Assembly: GCA_029550525.1 (NCBI GenBank)
Contig: JAKPHF010000078.1
Location: 1 to 64,000 of the forward strand
Reading direction: 5' to 3'
From: Planctomycetota bacterium
GTDB lineage: Bacteria; Planctomycetota; Phycisphaerae; UBA1845; PWPN01
DNA: 64,000 nucleotides
Shown: in pieces, positions 7,573 to 16,826 of the stretch
Layout: the number at the start of each line of letters is the position of its first letter
How positions within the stretch are numbered: the stretch's first letter is position 1
Translations under genes and position numbers: made by a program
The notes under the pieces: generated by a model
What the model was told of the DNA's origin: nothing
Databases searched by the model: none
What the model saw: only the letters and a program-made list of their open reading frames with translations

Positions 7573-9054
7573 ATGTTCCATAATGATGTTGCGGCGATGA
7601 TCGACCCCGAACAGGAAGCCCGGCAACTGGCCGCTTCCTGGTCGAGCCAACCACGCTGGGCTTACGTATCCCGGCCTTACACCGCTGAAGACGTGATTCG
7701 GCTGCGCGGCAGCCTGAATATCGAATATACGCTGGCCCGACGCGGGGCCGAACGATTGTGGCGTGCCGTTCATTCGCGCGATTACGTTCCCGCCTTGGGC
7801 GCGCTGACCGGCAACCAGGCGGTGCAGATGGTGCAGGCGGGCCTGGAGGCCATCTATTGCAGTGGTTGGCAGGTCGCGGCCGACGCCAATGTGGCGGGAC
7901 AGACGTATCCCGATCTGAGCCTCTACCCCGTGTCCAGCGTGCCATCGCTCGTTCGGCGGATCAACAATGCTTTGCAACGCGCCGATCAGATCCACGCTTG
8001 CGAGGGCAAGCCCGCCGCCGGGATCGACTGGTACGTGCCCATCGTGGCGGACGCCGAGGCCGGCTTTGGCGGCAATCTAAACGCGTTCGAACTGATGAAG
8101 CAGATGATCGAGGCGGGTGCGGCCGGCGTTCACTTCGAGGACCAGCTCAGTTCCGCCAAGAAATGCGGGCACATGGGCGGAAAGGTGCTGGTGCCCGTCC
8201 GGGAGTTCATCGAGAAGCTGGTGGCGGCCCGGCTGGCCAGCGACGTCATGGGAGTGCCGACGATTATCATCGCCCGCACCGATGCCGACTCGGCCACGCT
8301 GTTGACCTCGGACGTGGATGAGCGTGATCACCGGTTCATCACGGGCGAGCGAACGCACGAGGGCTTCTTCCGCATCAACGGCGGGCTCGCCTGCGCGATC
8401 GCCCGCGGAATCGCTTACGCCCCCTATGCGGACATGATCTGGTGCGAAACGTCACACCCGGATTTGGAGGAGGCCCGGCTGTTTGCCGAGGGCATCCACC
8501 AGGTTTACCCGGGCAAGCTCCTGGCCTACAACTGCTCGCCCTCTTTCAACTGGAAGGCCCAACTGGACGACGTGACCATTTCGAAGTTTCAACGAGAGTT
8601 GGGCGCCATGGGCTATCGCTTCCAGTTCATCACGCTGGCAGGTTTCCACGCCCTGAACCTGAGCATGTTCGAGCTGTCCAGGGCTTACCGGCAGGAAGGG
8701 ATGACCGGATACGTCGGGCTTCAGCAGCGTGAATTCGAGCTGGAGCGCGATGATGGCTACAGCGCGGTCAAGCATCAACGGTTCGTCGGCACCCGGTACT
8801 TCGACGAGGTCGCCAGCGTGGTATCCGGCGGGATGACCTGCACGGCAGCTCTCACGGGATCGACCGAGGAGGAGCAGTTCATCGAACCGGACGGCTCGGC
8901 GAACGAGCCTCAGCCCGTCGCCGAAGGAACGAGACCGGCCGCCGATAGCAGGACGACCGTGATCTTGAACGGCACGCACACGACCAGCGAACGTGATAAG
9001 GAGATTCAACCCGAACGACCCGAGCAGCTTCTGACCGGCTCCCGGTCGCGGTGA
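7573..9054 (+). CDS. aceA: Isocitrate lyase with a C-terminal extension
   Basis: Splits isocitrate into succinate and glyoxylate, feeding the malate synthase encoded just upstream. The catalytic Cys motif KKCGHMGGKV, the Mg/substrate region VADAEAGFGG and YNCSPSFNWK are all present. The enzyme core ends at about residue 436 with TGSTEEEQF, where many relatives end. A further 57 residues, polar and low in hydrophobics (IEPDGSANEPQPVAEG to LLTGSRSR), follow in frame. The extension may be a disordered tail or the result of stop-codon loss. It is followed by hairpin-type repeats. An operon with aceB and control by the divergent LysR protein are likely. Confidence 0.96.
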   Translation: MFHNDVAAMIDPEQEARQLAASWSSQPRWAYVSRPYTAEDVIRLRGSLNIEYTLARRGAERLWRAVHSRDYVPALGALTGNQAVQMVQAGLEAIYCSGWQVAADANVAGQTYPDLSLYPVSSVPSLVRRINNALQRADQIHACEGKPAAGIDWYVPIVADAEAGFGGNLNAFELMKQMIEAGAAGVHFEDQLSSAKKCGHMGGKVLVPVREFIEKLVAARLASDVMGVPTIIIARTDADSATLLTSDVDERDHRFITGERTHEGFFRINGGLACAIARGIAYAPYADMIWCETSHPDLEEARLFAEGIHQVYPGKLLAYNCSPSFNWKAQLDDVTISKFQRELGAMGYRFQFITLAGFHALNLSMFELSRAYRQEGMTGYVGLQQREFELERDDGYSAVKHQRFVGTRYFDEVASVVSGGMTCTAALTGSTEEEQFIEPDGSANEPQPVAEGTRPAADSRTTVILNGTHTTSERDKEIQPERPEQLLTGSRSR

Positions 9055-9059
9055 CCCTC

Positions 9060-9165
9060 CGGGGGGCGGGCGTCTCGCCCGCCTCGTTCTTGCGGTGCAC
9101 GCGTCTTTGTGGTGCAGGGCTTCCCGCGTGCATGTGCAGGCAGGGTGCCTGCACCGCAACCTGAT
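9060..9165 (+). repeat. GC-hairpin plus GTGGTGCA/TGCACC dispersed repeat downstream of aceA
   Basis: GGCGGGCGTCTCGCCCGCC (a hairpin) is followed by TGCGGTGCACGC, TTGTGGTGCAGG, CGTGCATGTGCAGG and CAGGGTGCCTGCACCGCA. The same words recur at 18586-18638, 30211-30262 and 45389-45443. Confidence 0.7.
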
Positions 9166-9183
9166 ACCGGCGAAACCGGCACC

Positions 9184-11439
9184 TCATGATCGAATGGGCA
9201 CGATGAGCAATGTGCCCGACCAACTGTCGAGTGTGCAGTCCACAATGCCCTGCTGGCTCACTCGCCCCTCCGTTCGCTCGCGCATGACCTCATACACGGG
9301 CTGCTCGACGATGCGTTCGATCGGTAGCCCCGGAATGGCGGACAGATCGATTCGCTCCCGGACGGGCCCGCGGCTGAAATTCAGAACCGTGATGGCAAGC
9401 ACGGGTGTGCCTGGCACGCGCATAAGCAGCACGCAGAGGGCTGAATTGCTGACATTGGGAACCGCGATCAACTCGCCCTCGTCGATGCGATGCTTCTTGC
9501 GAACGGCCAGGATTCGCTTCAGTTGCGAGGCAAACGATTCCGGGTCCTTCAGCTGTTCGGGCAGCGATCCGTAAAGAGCTCGTGCCCGCGGCAGACCGAA
9601 GCGCGAGGTCGCAGCTTCGGGGTTAACGCCGAGCAGATCGACGCCGCCGCGATTGATCCAACGGTAGTCGGCATCGCGCAGGAGATCCGCCACCGATTCG
9701 GACGGCAGCGGCAGCGCGCCCACCAGATCCCAGCTTGACAGGCTGAAGACCCCCGGCTGGATGGCCGTGGCGAACGCCAACAACAGATGTCCGCGGCGAA
9801 TCTGCTCGATCTGCTCGGGCGTGATCGCCCGCAGGTCGCGAACGCCGAGCGCGGCCGCCACGAAGCCGGTGTACGTCGTGGCCAGGCCGTCGCGAGTCGG
9901 CCGGTAGAGCAGGTTGTACGGCGCCGCTTCGCCGGCGGCTCGGCTCCGCATTTCCTGCAACGTGCGCTCGCGCAGGTGCGTGGCCATAATGGTCTCGCCC
10001 TTGTAGACGAGCTTCTCTTCACCCAGGAAGTCGAGCGGGACGAGCTGGTAGGTGATCTCATCGTGATTCTGCAGATCGTGCACGAGCTGGGCTGGCTGCA
10101 CCTCCGCATCGAGAAGAAACGTGTACGCCTGCCGCAACAAAGCGGCGTCACCCATGAGCAGAGCATGCAAGGTTTCCGTGCGCGTGAAGAAGTCGTAGGA
10201 CAGATCGGGACCGTTCGCCATGTACTCCTTGAGCTTGACGAGCGGCACGTTCAGCTCCTGGAAACTCCAACCGCCGAGCTTGCGTGTGAGGAAGGCCAGA
10301 TAGTTGGTGCCGAGTATCGACAGCGGGTGCCCATAGGAGATGGCAAGCGACGTGCCCTCTTGTCGCTCGATGCCCAGGAATGGCACGGCATCAAGCCGCA
10401 CCACCTGCGTCCCGAGATCGTGAATCGTGCGAACCAGATCGCCGGCAACCACCTGCTGCGCCGCGCACGATGGGTCCAGCCAGTTCAGAGTGGGCTGGCC
10501 GGGCTTGAAGATGTGCAGGTAGACCCAGCGGCGGATTCGGCCGTCCACGCCGAGGATCTCGCCGGTCGCGCTCCAGCCGCTGGACCCACGCACCTGCGGA
10601 TCAGCATCGGCCGACTGGATTCGACCGGGTATGTAGCCGCGCTGCATGAGCTCGGTCGCCGTGGCGTTGTCGATGAGCGCGGTGGCCCATGCGCTGTCTA
10701 CCGGCGGCAACAACGGCCAATCCTTCTCGTCGATCTCAACCATGGTGTACATGCCGACGTAGTTCTTGTACGCCCGCAATGCCAACAGGAAGTCGGCCCC
10801 CCTGCCGGTGTGCAGCGGCACGAGGTCGCCCGCGATGAGGCCGCCGGTCCGAGCCGCGACCGCGACCATGCGGCGATACTCTTCCTCTGTGCCCAGGTCC
10901 GGGTCGATCTCCAGCGAAATGCGGTCGAACCAGCCGTCGATGGTCGGCGTGTAGTGCTTCCGCACGATGCCGCCCGCACGCATGACGGGACCGGTGTGCA
11001 GCAGATCAATCCCAATCTCGTCGAACGCCTGCCAGAGCTGCGGATCGGCCCACGTTGCGATGACCGACTCGCCCGGACGGGTGATCACCGAGCCGGGGTA
11101 GCCCAGCACCCACACCGATGCGGCCCGCACGACCGCTCGCGGTTGCGGCTCGGCAAACTCGCGCTGCCATTGCAGACCGCGTCCGGAGACCATGGGCGCG
11201 AGCCGCTGCGACTGATACAACATGGATCGGCGCTCGAGCCAGTCGATGTAGTCGGGGTAGACCCAGCCCAGATCGGGAATGGGCGAGACAACCCGCTGCT
11301 CGGCTGTACTCGCACTCACAAGCCGACCGTCTCTCTGAGCCTCCAGCGTCGCCGGCGAAAGTGCCGTGACCAACACCACCACGCGGCCTGCGATCGCCAT
11401 CCACCAGCCGATTCCGTGCCGGGGGCGTGAACGTTGCAT
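9184..11439 (-). CDS. Exported GH13 alpha-glucan enzyme related to trehalose synthase
   Basis: 751 residues from ATG 11439, which has GGAGG five bases upstream and yields the signal peptide MQRSRPRHGIGWWMAIAG...EAQ. The open frame continues 40 codons upstream without a start signal. Glycoside hydrolase family 13 residues are visible: the nucleophile Asp in QVVRLDAVPFLG, a probable acid/base Glu in SFQELNVPL, and the transition-state Asp in QNHDEITYQLV. The last of these closely matches the NHDEL motif of trehalose synthase (maltose glucosylmutase). The C-terminal 100 residues look like the usual beta-sandwich. Trehalose synthases are normally cytosolic, so the signal peptide is unusual. The reaction (isomerase or hydrolase) is not settled by sequence. 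Confidence 0.8.
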   Translation of the reverse strand: MQRSRPRHGIGWWMAIAGRVVVLVTALSPATLEAQRDGRLVSASTAEQRVVSPIPDLGWVYPDYIDWLERRSMLYQSQRLAPMVSGRGLQWQREFAEPQPRAVVRAASVWVLGYPGSVITRPGESVIATWADPQLWQAFDEIGIDLLHTGPVMRAGGIVRKHYTPTIDGWFDRISLEIDPDLGTEEEYRRMVAVAARTGGLIAGDLVPLHTGRGADFLLALRAYKNYVGMYTMVEIDEKDWPLLPPVDSAWATALIDNATATELMQRGYIPGRIQSADADPQVRGSSGWSATGEILGVDGRIRRWVYLHIFKPGQPTLNWLDPSCAAQQVVAGDLVRTIHDLGTQVVRLDAVPFLGIERQEGTSLAISYGHPLSILGTNYLAFLTRKLGGWSFQELNVPLVKLKEYMANGPDLSYDFFTRTETLHALLMGDAALLRQAYTFLLDAEVQPAQLVHDLQNHDEITYQLVPLDFLGEEKLVYKGETIMATHLRERTLQEMRSRAAGEAAPYNLLYRPTRDGLATTYTGFVAAALGVRDLRAITPEQIEQIRRGHLLLAFATAIQPGVFSLSSWDLVGALPLPSESVADLLRDADYRWINRGGVDLLGVNPEAATSRFGLPRARALYGSLPEQLKDPESFASQLKRILAVRKKHRIDEGELIAVPNVSNSALCVLLMRVPGTPVLAITVLNFSRGPVRERIDLSAIPGLPIERIVEQPVYEVMRERTEGRVSQQGIVDCTLDSWSGTLLIVPIRS

Positions 11440-11590
11440 GACGCCTCCTCGTAATCGGAAGTCCTCGCCCCGACGCTCACGCGGGATTGTAGGATCGTTC
11501 GCCCCCCGCCAATCCAGCGAGCGGACATCACAGCAGCACCATCCCCCGGCCGCCGACATACATCCACGTGTCGCTGTCCCGTCTTGTCCT

Positions 11591-11693
11591 TCGCCCCTAT
11601 CGGGACTCCATCCAAAGAAACGAGTTCGGGGGGTGCGGTCGCCGACTGGGGGCTTACGCCGCCGGACTATTGACCGCTGCCCCTTACGGGGCC
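11591..11693 (+). repeat. CGCCCCTNTCGGG / GGGGCTTACGCCGCC dispersed repeat, copy 1
   Basis: Contains CGCCCCTATCGGGACTCCAT, then about 45 bases later GGGGGCTTACGCCGCC, GGACTATTGACCGCTG and CCCCTTACGGGGCCC. The second copy at 18478-18583 has the same words in the same order and spacing. A more diverged version lies at 42366-42560. Confidence 0.75.
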
Positions 11694-11715
11694 CAAGAGT
11701 GTGGTGAGGGCAGGG

Positions 11716-12999
11716 TCAGCGGAGGGCGGTTTCATCTTCGATTTCGATGACTTCACCGGTCTCGGCGTCGACCTCGACCTCGATGAAACGGCCCAATGTC
11801 CACATGGCGATTTCATACGTGGGACGGCCGTCATCCATCTCCAGCTCGATCTCGCAGGGTAGCCCTTCCATGGCCTCGAGAGCGCGTGCCAACGCTTCGC
11901 TGAACGTGAGACGCGCCCGGACGCGAGCGGTCAACGGATCGTCGCGCAAAAAGATCAACCGTTCCGGCGGCTCGACGCGTTCGAACCTGGAATCCAGCTC
12001 GTCCTCGAAAACCTCGCCGTCGCGCACGTGCTCTACGATGAAGACCAATTCGCCGCCCTCGATGGCGAGCCTCAGTTCCAACAGATTTTCCTCGCCGAAC
12101 CGAGCTGTCACCTCGCGGAGAACGTCCTCGAACGGCACGGCCAGGCGCTCCAGCGCTTGCAGAGCCTCCCGCTGCTCATGGGCCAGCCCGAGCTTCGCCA
12201 CGTTCTCGACGAGCAGCGTCGGCCCCAGTAGCGGGACCTTCACGAGCAGCGACAGATCCATCTCCGGCTCCGTGCGCACGGTCGCCGGATCGAGCGGCGG
12301 GCCGCCGACGCCAAAATGCGCCCGCAGGGCATCAGGATCGCACAGCGTCTGTTTGTGCTCCTCGAAGAAGGCTTGTACCGCCGGCCAGTCCTGCAGGATG
12401 ATGGCGTCCGGATGGTACTTCACGCCGCGGCGAGGATGGACCACCAGTGCGAGCATATTGTTCGCGACGTACGCCTCGATATCGGTATGACGATCGCCGA
12501 TTCCGATCAGGAGTGTGGGCAACGTATGACGCAACGCCCCGATAGCGCGTTTCTTGAACGATCCCGGCCAGTACACGTCCACCATTCGGGCCGTGGTGAG
12601 CACTTTGCCCGGCGGAAACTGCTGCTTGGCCAGCCATTCATGGGTCTCCCCGGCCAGCCACTGCGGCCGCGACGTCAGGTAGACCAGATCGAACTGTTCG
12701 CTCAAGCTCGCCAGCACTTCGCGAGCATTCTCGTACGGCTTGGAATCATCGTGGCCGATTCCGAAGACCAGCGTCGGGTAGTCCGTGATGGAGATGGTCT
12801 CGTCAATGTCGACGATGATGCCCGGACGATTCGCGTCGGCTTGCCGTGCGGGCGGCATTTGAGCCGGCAGTCGGACGACGGGCTCAGACGCCGAGCGGCA
12901 GGCGAGATGCCCGCTCGCCAGACTCGAAAGGACGAGGGCGACGGCGAGCCTGGCTTGCAAGATGCGGCGGCAATTCCGGTGCATGCAGATGGGCCCCAT
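11716..12999 (-). CDS. Exported HAD/LNS2-type phosphatase-like protein with a C-terminal PepSY-like segment
   Basis: 427 residues. The N-terminus is basic then hydrophobic (ARLAVALVLSSLASG) and ends in HLAC, a weak lipobox. The central part starts GIIVDIDETISITDY, a HAD motif I in which the nucleophile Asp pair is kept, as in lipin/LNS2 and phosphatidate-phosphatase-like proteins. Later comes LLIGIGDRHTDIEAY, matching motif IV. The C-terminal end, MWTLGRFIEVEVDAETGEV, is typical of PepSY modules. An exported phosphatase acting on phospholipid or phosphosugar is possible but not shown. The start could be ATG 12984; neither start has a well-spaced ribosome site. A tRNA follows upstream on the other strand. 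Confidence 0.75.
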   Translation of the reverse strand: MGPICMHRNCRRILQARLAVALVLSSLASGHLACRSASEPVVRLPAQMPPARQADANRPGIIVDIDETISITDYPTLVFGIGHDDSKPYENAREVLASLSEQFDLVYLTSRPQWLAGETHEWLAKQQFPPGKVLTTARMVDVYWPGSFKKRAIGALRHTLPTLLIGIGDRHTDIEAYVANNMLALVVHPRRGVKYHPDAIILQDWPAVQAFFEEHKQTLCDPDALRAHFGVGGPPLDPATVRTEPEMDLSLLVKVPLLGPTLLVENVAKLGLAHEQREALQALERLAVPFEDVLREVTARFGEENLLELRLAIEGGELVFIVEHVRDGEVFEDELDSRFERVEPPERLIFLRDDPLTARVRARLTFSEALARALEAMEGLPCEIELEMDDGRPTYEIAMWTLGRFIEVEVDAETGEVIEIEDETALR

Positions 13000-13298
13000 T
13001 CCTTCCCGGCCGGGCCGGGGCAGCGTTCGGAGGCCACGATTATACCCATGCGGCCGCAGTATTCACCGCACGCGACATCGACTCGTCCCCGGCACGAGCA
13101 GAGCCGTCGGCCCGCCCACGATGATCCAGCTGTTCGCCAGCCGATAGGCGGCTGCACCACTGCACGCTTCGACAAACTGAGCGATGCCCTGTGACTTGGC
13201 AGCGGGCCAAGTTCACGCTATTCTGTGTTGCAGCCCGGAGTCGACCAGCCGCACCGCCGGACGGCCACTCCACGAACGGCGTACCGCGCAAAGACCTG

Positions 13299-13326
13299 TT
13301 GACAAAGGGTTTGCAGCGGTTAAGAT
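13299..13326 (+). promoter_or_regulatory. Promoter of tRNA-Arg
   Basis: TTGACA at 13299-13304 and TAAGAT at 13321-13326 with a 16-base spacer. The expected start point is about 5 bases upstream of the mature tRNA at 13338. Confidence 0.6.
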
Positions 13327-13337
13327 AAGTACAGAGT

Positions 13338-13411
<74 letters not shown>

Positions 13412-13553
13412 TTTTCCCGTAAAACAAAGAAGCGACGACATTTGCGCGATGGTTGGTCCGCGCCTGCAGTCGGTCTGGTCGGGCTCAGGGAGCGTCGGCC
13501 GCCCCGGAGCATCTTCCTGGCTGGTCAGCCACCGGCCGGCACGCCGACGCGAT

Positions 13554-14891
13554 TCAGGACGAGCCGCGAGCAGCGGCGATGAATCTCGGGGCTAAGGTGT
13601 CGTCGGTTTCCACGGCCCAGTCGGCGAGCTGATCGAGCAGCCGCCGGGCGACCTGCCCGCCTCTCATGTCCTCCCAACGGTTGGTGGTCTCCTCGGGATC
13701 GTTCCGAAGATCGAGCAGTTCCGGCGGCCGTCGCGTGCTAAGGATCAGCTTGAACCTACCATCGAAGACGCAGCGTTCCTCGCCCTTGGCCGGTTCGAAG
13801 GGATAGGGCACATTCTCGATGAACACGCACGGACGGCCGGCGTCGGTGCGACCGCGGACGAGGTCGCTCAGGTCCCGGCCGTGAAGATCAGGCGGAACAG
13901 CCTGACCGGCCAAGCCCAGCAGCGTCGGCGTCAGATCGACCGAGCTGACCAGTGCATCGCAGCGGCGCCCGGCGGGGACCACGCCCGGCCACCGTATCAT
14001 GAGCGGCACGCGAGCGGACGTGTCGTAGCACACGCGCTTGTGGTGGTTGTTCCATCGCGGTGCGAAGTTGTGGCCGTGATCCGACGTGAAGACCACCAGC
14101 GTGTCGTGGGCCCGGCCAAGCGCATCGAGCGCGGCCAGCAACTCGCCCACTGCCTCATCCACCTTGGTGCACATGGCGTAGTAGATGCGCTGCTCGCGGT
14201 CGGCGATGTCGCGGTATCGATCTTCGTAGCCGGGCGGCGCTACGAACGGCGGATGCGGCGGGTAGTACGACACATAGAGGTAGAACGGCTGGTTCCGAGG
14301 ACGTTTCAGAAAAGCAATCGCATCGTCAGTGATGACGTCCACGGCGTAACGGCGATTGTCGTCTTTGCCGAAGTAATGACCTTCGCCCCGGCCGTCGTGC
14401 GGGTACTCGGGAAAAGTCGGGAAAGCATCGCGGCGTCCGAGATGCCACTTGCCGAAGTAGCCGCAGTCATAGCCGGCCGGCGTGAGCATCTCACTCAGCG
14501 TTAACGACGTGGACGGCAAGGAATGTTGGGCCTCCGGACCGCCCGTGTAATTGTCCGGAACGCCGGCGGCATGCGGATACAATCCGGTGAGGATGGCCGC
14601 CCGGTTGGGTGAGCAGACGGGCTGCGCGGCATACGTTCGGTTGAACCATGTGCCCTGGCGAGCCAGTCGATCCAGATTCGGCGTGTGGATCCGCGGATTG
14701 CCCGCCGCTCCCACGCAATCCCAGCGGTACTGGTCGGCTAGGATGAACAGAATGTTGGGACGAGCCTCGGCACGGCCCGCATCCTCCGGCGTAGTGCTCC
14801 GCTGGGCCATCACCGCGGTCGCGAAGAAGATCGCGGCAACGCAAGCGGATAGTCGGTACAGGCGGCGATCACAGCGGCCCCGGTGTTTCAT
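13554..14891 (-). CDS. Exported sulfatase (formylglycine-dependent, alkaline phosphatase superfamily)
   Basis: 445 residues with signal peptide ending near VMAQ. The N-terminal metal-binding phrase RPNILFILADQYRWD is followed by the sulfatase signature QPVCSPNRAAILTGLYPH. Its Cys (C-S-P-N-R) would be converted to formylglycine by an FGE or anSME enzyme not present in this window. FTSDHGHNFAPRW gives further metal ligands. Planctomycetes carry many such enzymes for sulfated polysaccharides. The substrate cannot be read from sequence. The gene converges on the tRNA, 140 bp away. A GH172 enzyme and a sialidase elsewhere in the window fit a glycan-degrading lifestyle. Confidence 0.92.
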   Translation of the reverse strand: MKHRGRCDRRLYRLSACVAAIFFATAVMAQRSTTPEDAGRAEARPNILFILADQYRWDCVGAAGNPRIHTPNLDRLARQGTWFNRTYAAQPVCSPNRAAILTGLYPHAAGVPDNYTGGPEAQHSLPSTSLTLSEMLTPAGYDCGYFGKWHLGRRDAFPTFPEYPHDGRGEGHYFGKDDNRRYAVDVITDDAIAFLKRPRNQPFYLYVSYYPPHPPFVAPPGYEDRYRDIADREQRIYYAMCTKVDEAVGELLAALDALGRAHDTLVVFTSDHGHNFAPRWNNHHKRVCYDTSARVPLMIRWPGVVPAGRRCDALVSSVDLTPTLLGLAGQAVPPDLHGRDLSDLVRGRTDAGRPCVFIENVPYPFEPAKGEERCVFDGRFKLILSTRRPPELLDLRNDPEETTNRWEDMRGGQVARRLLDQLADWAVETDDTLAPRFIAAARGSS

Positions 14892-14947
14892 CTTGCCGGC
14901 CCCCTGCTCTTGAACGGCCAGTCATCCTCCCTCGCCGCGTCAGTCTG

Positions 14948-16750
14948 TCACGTTAGCGCGGGCATGCGACGAGCGGCAGCGTCCGGACAGGCGACGGGCA
15001 GTTCGACAATGAACGTCGAGCCTTTACCGACCTCGCTCTCGAGCCGGATCTGCCCGCCCAACATCATGGACAACTCGCGGGTGATGGCCAAGCCCAGGCC
15101 GGTGCCGCTGTGCTCGCGGGTGACCGACGAGTCGAGCTGGCGGAACTTCTCGAAGATCTGCTCGCGATGCTCGGGTGCGATGCCCGGGCCGGTGTCGGTG
15201 ACCGCCAGGCGAACCTGTTGCCCGCCGTCGATGGGCTCGGCTCGGAACCGGACCTGCCCGCCTTCGGGTGTGTACTTGCTCGCGTTGCTCAGCAGGTTGT
15301 ACAGAATCTGGCGGATCTTGCCCGCATCGCTGTTCATCATGGGCAGTTCCTCAGCCAGTTCCATATGAAATTCGATGTTCTTCTTGTCGAACAGCGGGCG
15401 GGTGAGATCGTAGAGTGCTTCGCACACGTCCCGCAGCGTAAACATGCTGCGGTGCAACTCAATGCGACCGGCCTCGATCTTCGCCAGATCGAGCAGGTCG
15501 TTGATAATGTCGAGCAGGCCCCGCCCGCTGGTCAGGATGTTGTGGGCGTAGCGGGCCAGGCGCGTCTTGTCCACGGGGCCCTCGCCACTGGCTGAGTCCC
15601 GCAGCAGGTCGGCAAACCCGATGATCGACGTGAGCGGCGTCCGCAGTTCGTGGCTGACGTTGGCAAGGAACTCGCTCTTGAGCTTGTTGGATTCGTACAG
15701 AGCGACGTTGGTCTGGGCCATCTCACCGAGCCGGGCGTCGAGCGAGCGATTGATGGTCTCGAGTTCCAATCGCGAGCGTTCCAGTTGCCCGAGCATGTTG
15801 TTGAACGCGTCGGATAGTTCCTCGAATTCGTCGCCGGTACTCAGGTCGGCCCGCGCCGACAGGTCGCCGCCCGAGATGCGTTCAGCACAGGCTTTCAGTT
15901 CGCGCACGGGGGCAAGAATCAGCCGCTGCGAGATCAGATAGAACACCAGGATGGCCAGGAAGCCGGCGAGCAGGCCCGCGAGCACGACGATGGCCCGCGT
16001 GAGCAGCACGTCGCTGGTGGTGTCCACGCGGCGCTGCACGTCGATGACGCCGAGCAGCGGGCGGCGGCCGGTGCCCTGCTTGATACCGCGGACGGCCAGA
16101 ATGCAGCGATACAATCGCGGGTTGCCGGGCGTGTAGCTCTCGGCCCACCGCATGCTCTCGTCGGTCTGCATCTCGCGCAGGGCTTTGACCAGAACGGTGT
16201 CCGCCGGATCGTAGTAAAGCCGCTCGCGAAGCATGAGCCGCGCCCGCGGCAGCATCACCCGGACCTGCTCGCGCGCCTGGTTACGGTACTCCAGCGGGAT
16301 CAGATGCAGCCCGGCGGTCGCCAGTCGCACCGTCGTCGAACTCTTCGACAGCGTCGCCAGGATGCCGGCGGTATTCCGCAACCACTTGGGCGGACGGACC
16401 GGCAACGTCAGCACGGCGTCGATGGTGGGCATGGTCACGTCGGCGGGCGGGGGCAACTGGATGAGCCGCGGTCGTACGTCGGCGGGCAGACGCAAATCTT
16501 TGAGATTGTCCTGCCACCACTGGTCGAGGAGCTGTTGCTCGCGGCCCCAGTCGGCGGCAGTGGGATTGGTGCGGGCCCGCGCCAGCATGGCCAGTTCCCG
16601 CGTGCGCAGCGCGTTCAACTCGTGGATGAACATTTCCATCCAGTAGCCTGGGACGAAGAGCGTAGCCGTGATGATCAACGCCACGGCCAGGCCGAACAGC
16701 AACTGGCACTTGCGAGCCAGCGAGACGTGGAAAATCTGACGCCACACCAT
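14948..16750 (-). CDS. Membrane-bound sensor histidine kinase (HAMP, HisKA, HATPase)
   Basis: About 600 residues from ATG 16750; an in-frame ATG at 16798 would add 16 residues. The first transmembrane segment is CQLLFGLAVALIITATLFVPG. A sensor region of about 200 residues precedes the second segment (IVVLAGLLAGFLAILVFYLI), a HAMP domain (APVRELKACAERISGGDLSA) and a short coiled coil. The kinase core has the phospho-acceptor SHELRTPLTSIIGF, N box LYNLLSNASKYTPEG, G1 DTGPGIAPE and G2 GTGLGLAITREL. No receiver domain or adjacent response regulator is present, so it is an orphan kinase. It is divergent from the AsmA-like gene, with only 76 bp between starts. Confidence 0.92.
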   Translation of the reverse strand: MVWRQIFHVSLARKCQLLFGLAVALIITATLFVPGYWMEMFIHELNALRTRELAMLARARTNPTAADWGREQQLLDQWWQDNLKDLRLPADVRPRLIQLPPPADVTMPTIDAVLTLPVRPPKWLRNTAGILATLSKSSTTVRLATAGLHLIPLEYRNQAREQVRVMLPRARLMLRERLYYDPADTVLVKALREMQTDESMRWAESYTPGNPRLYRCILAVRGIKQGTGRRPLLGVIDVQRRVDTTSDVLLTRAIVVLAGLLAGFLAILVFYLISQRLILAPVRELKACAERISGGDLSARADLSTGDEFEELSDAFNNMLGQLERSRLELETINRSLDARLGEMAQTNVALYESNKLKSEFLANVSHELRTPLTSIIGFADLLRDSASGEGPVDKTRLARYAHNILTSGRGLLDIINDLLDLAKIEAGRIELHRSMFTLRDVCEALYDLTRPLFDKKNIEFHMELAEELPMMNSDAGKIRQILYNLLSNASKYTPEGGQVRFRAEPIDGGQQVRLAVTDTGPGIAPEHREQIFEKFRQLDSSVTREHSGTGLGLAITRELSMMLGGQIRLESEVGKGSTFIVELPVACPDAAARRMPALT

Positions 16751-16826
16751 AAGGCCGGTTATTGTACCGTGAGGGCCTCCCGGCCGGTATTCCCCCATGC
16801 TCCAGCCACGGTTACACTAGCCCGCC

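Noticed and set aside
5708..7945. 745-residue open frame on the minus strand
   Set aside because: It is antisense to aceB and aceA, has no recognisable domain and an Arg/Gly/His-rich composition typical of shadows in GC-rich DNA.
9787..11430. 547-residue open frame on the plus strand
   Set aside because: Antisense to the GH13 gene. No domain, ribosome site or signal.
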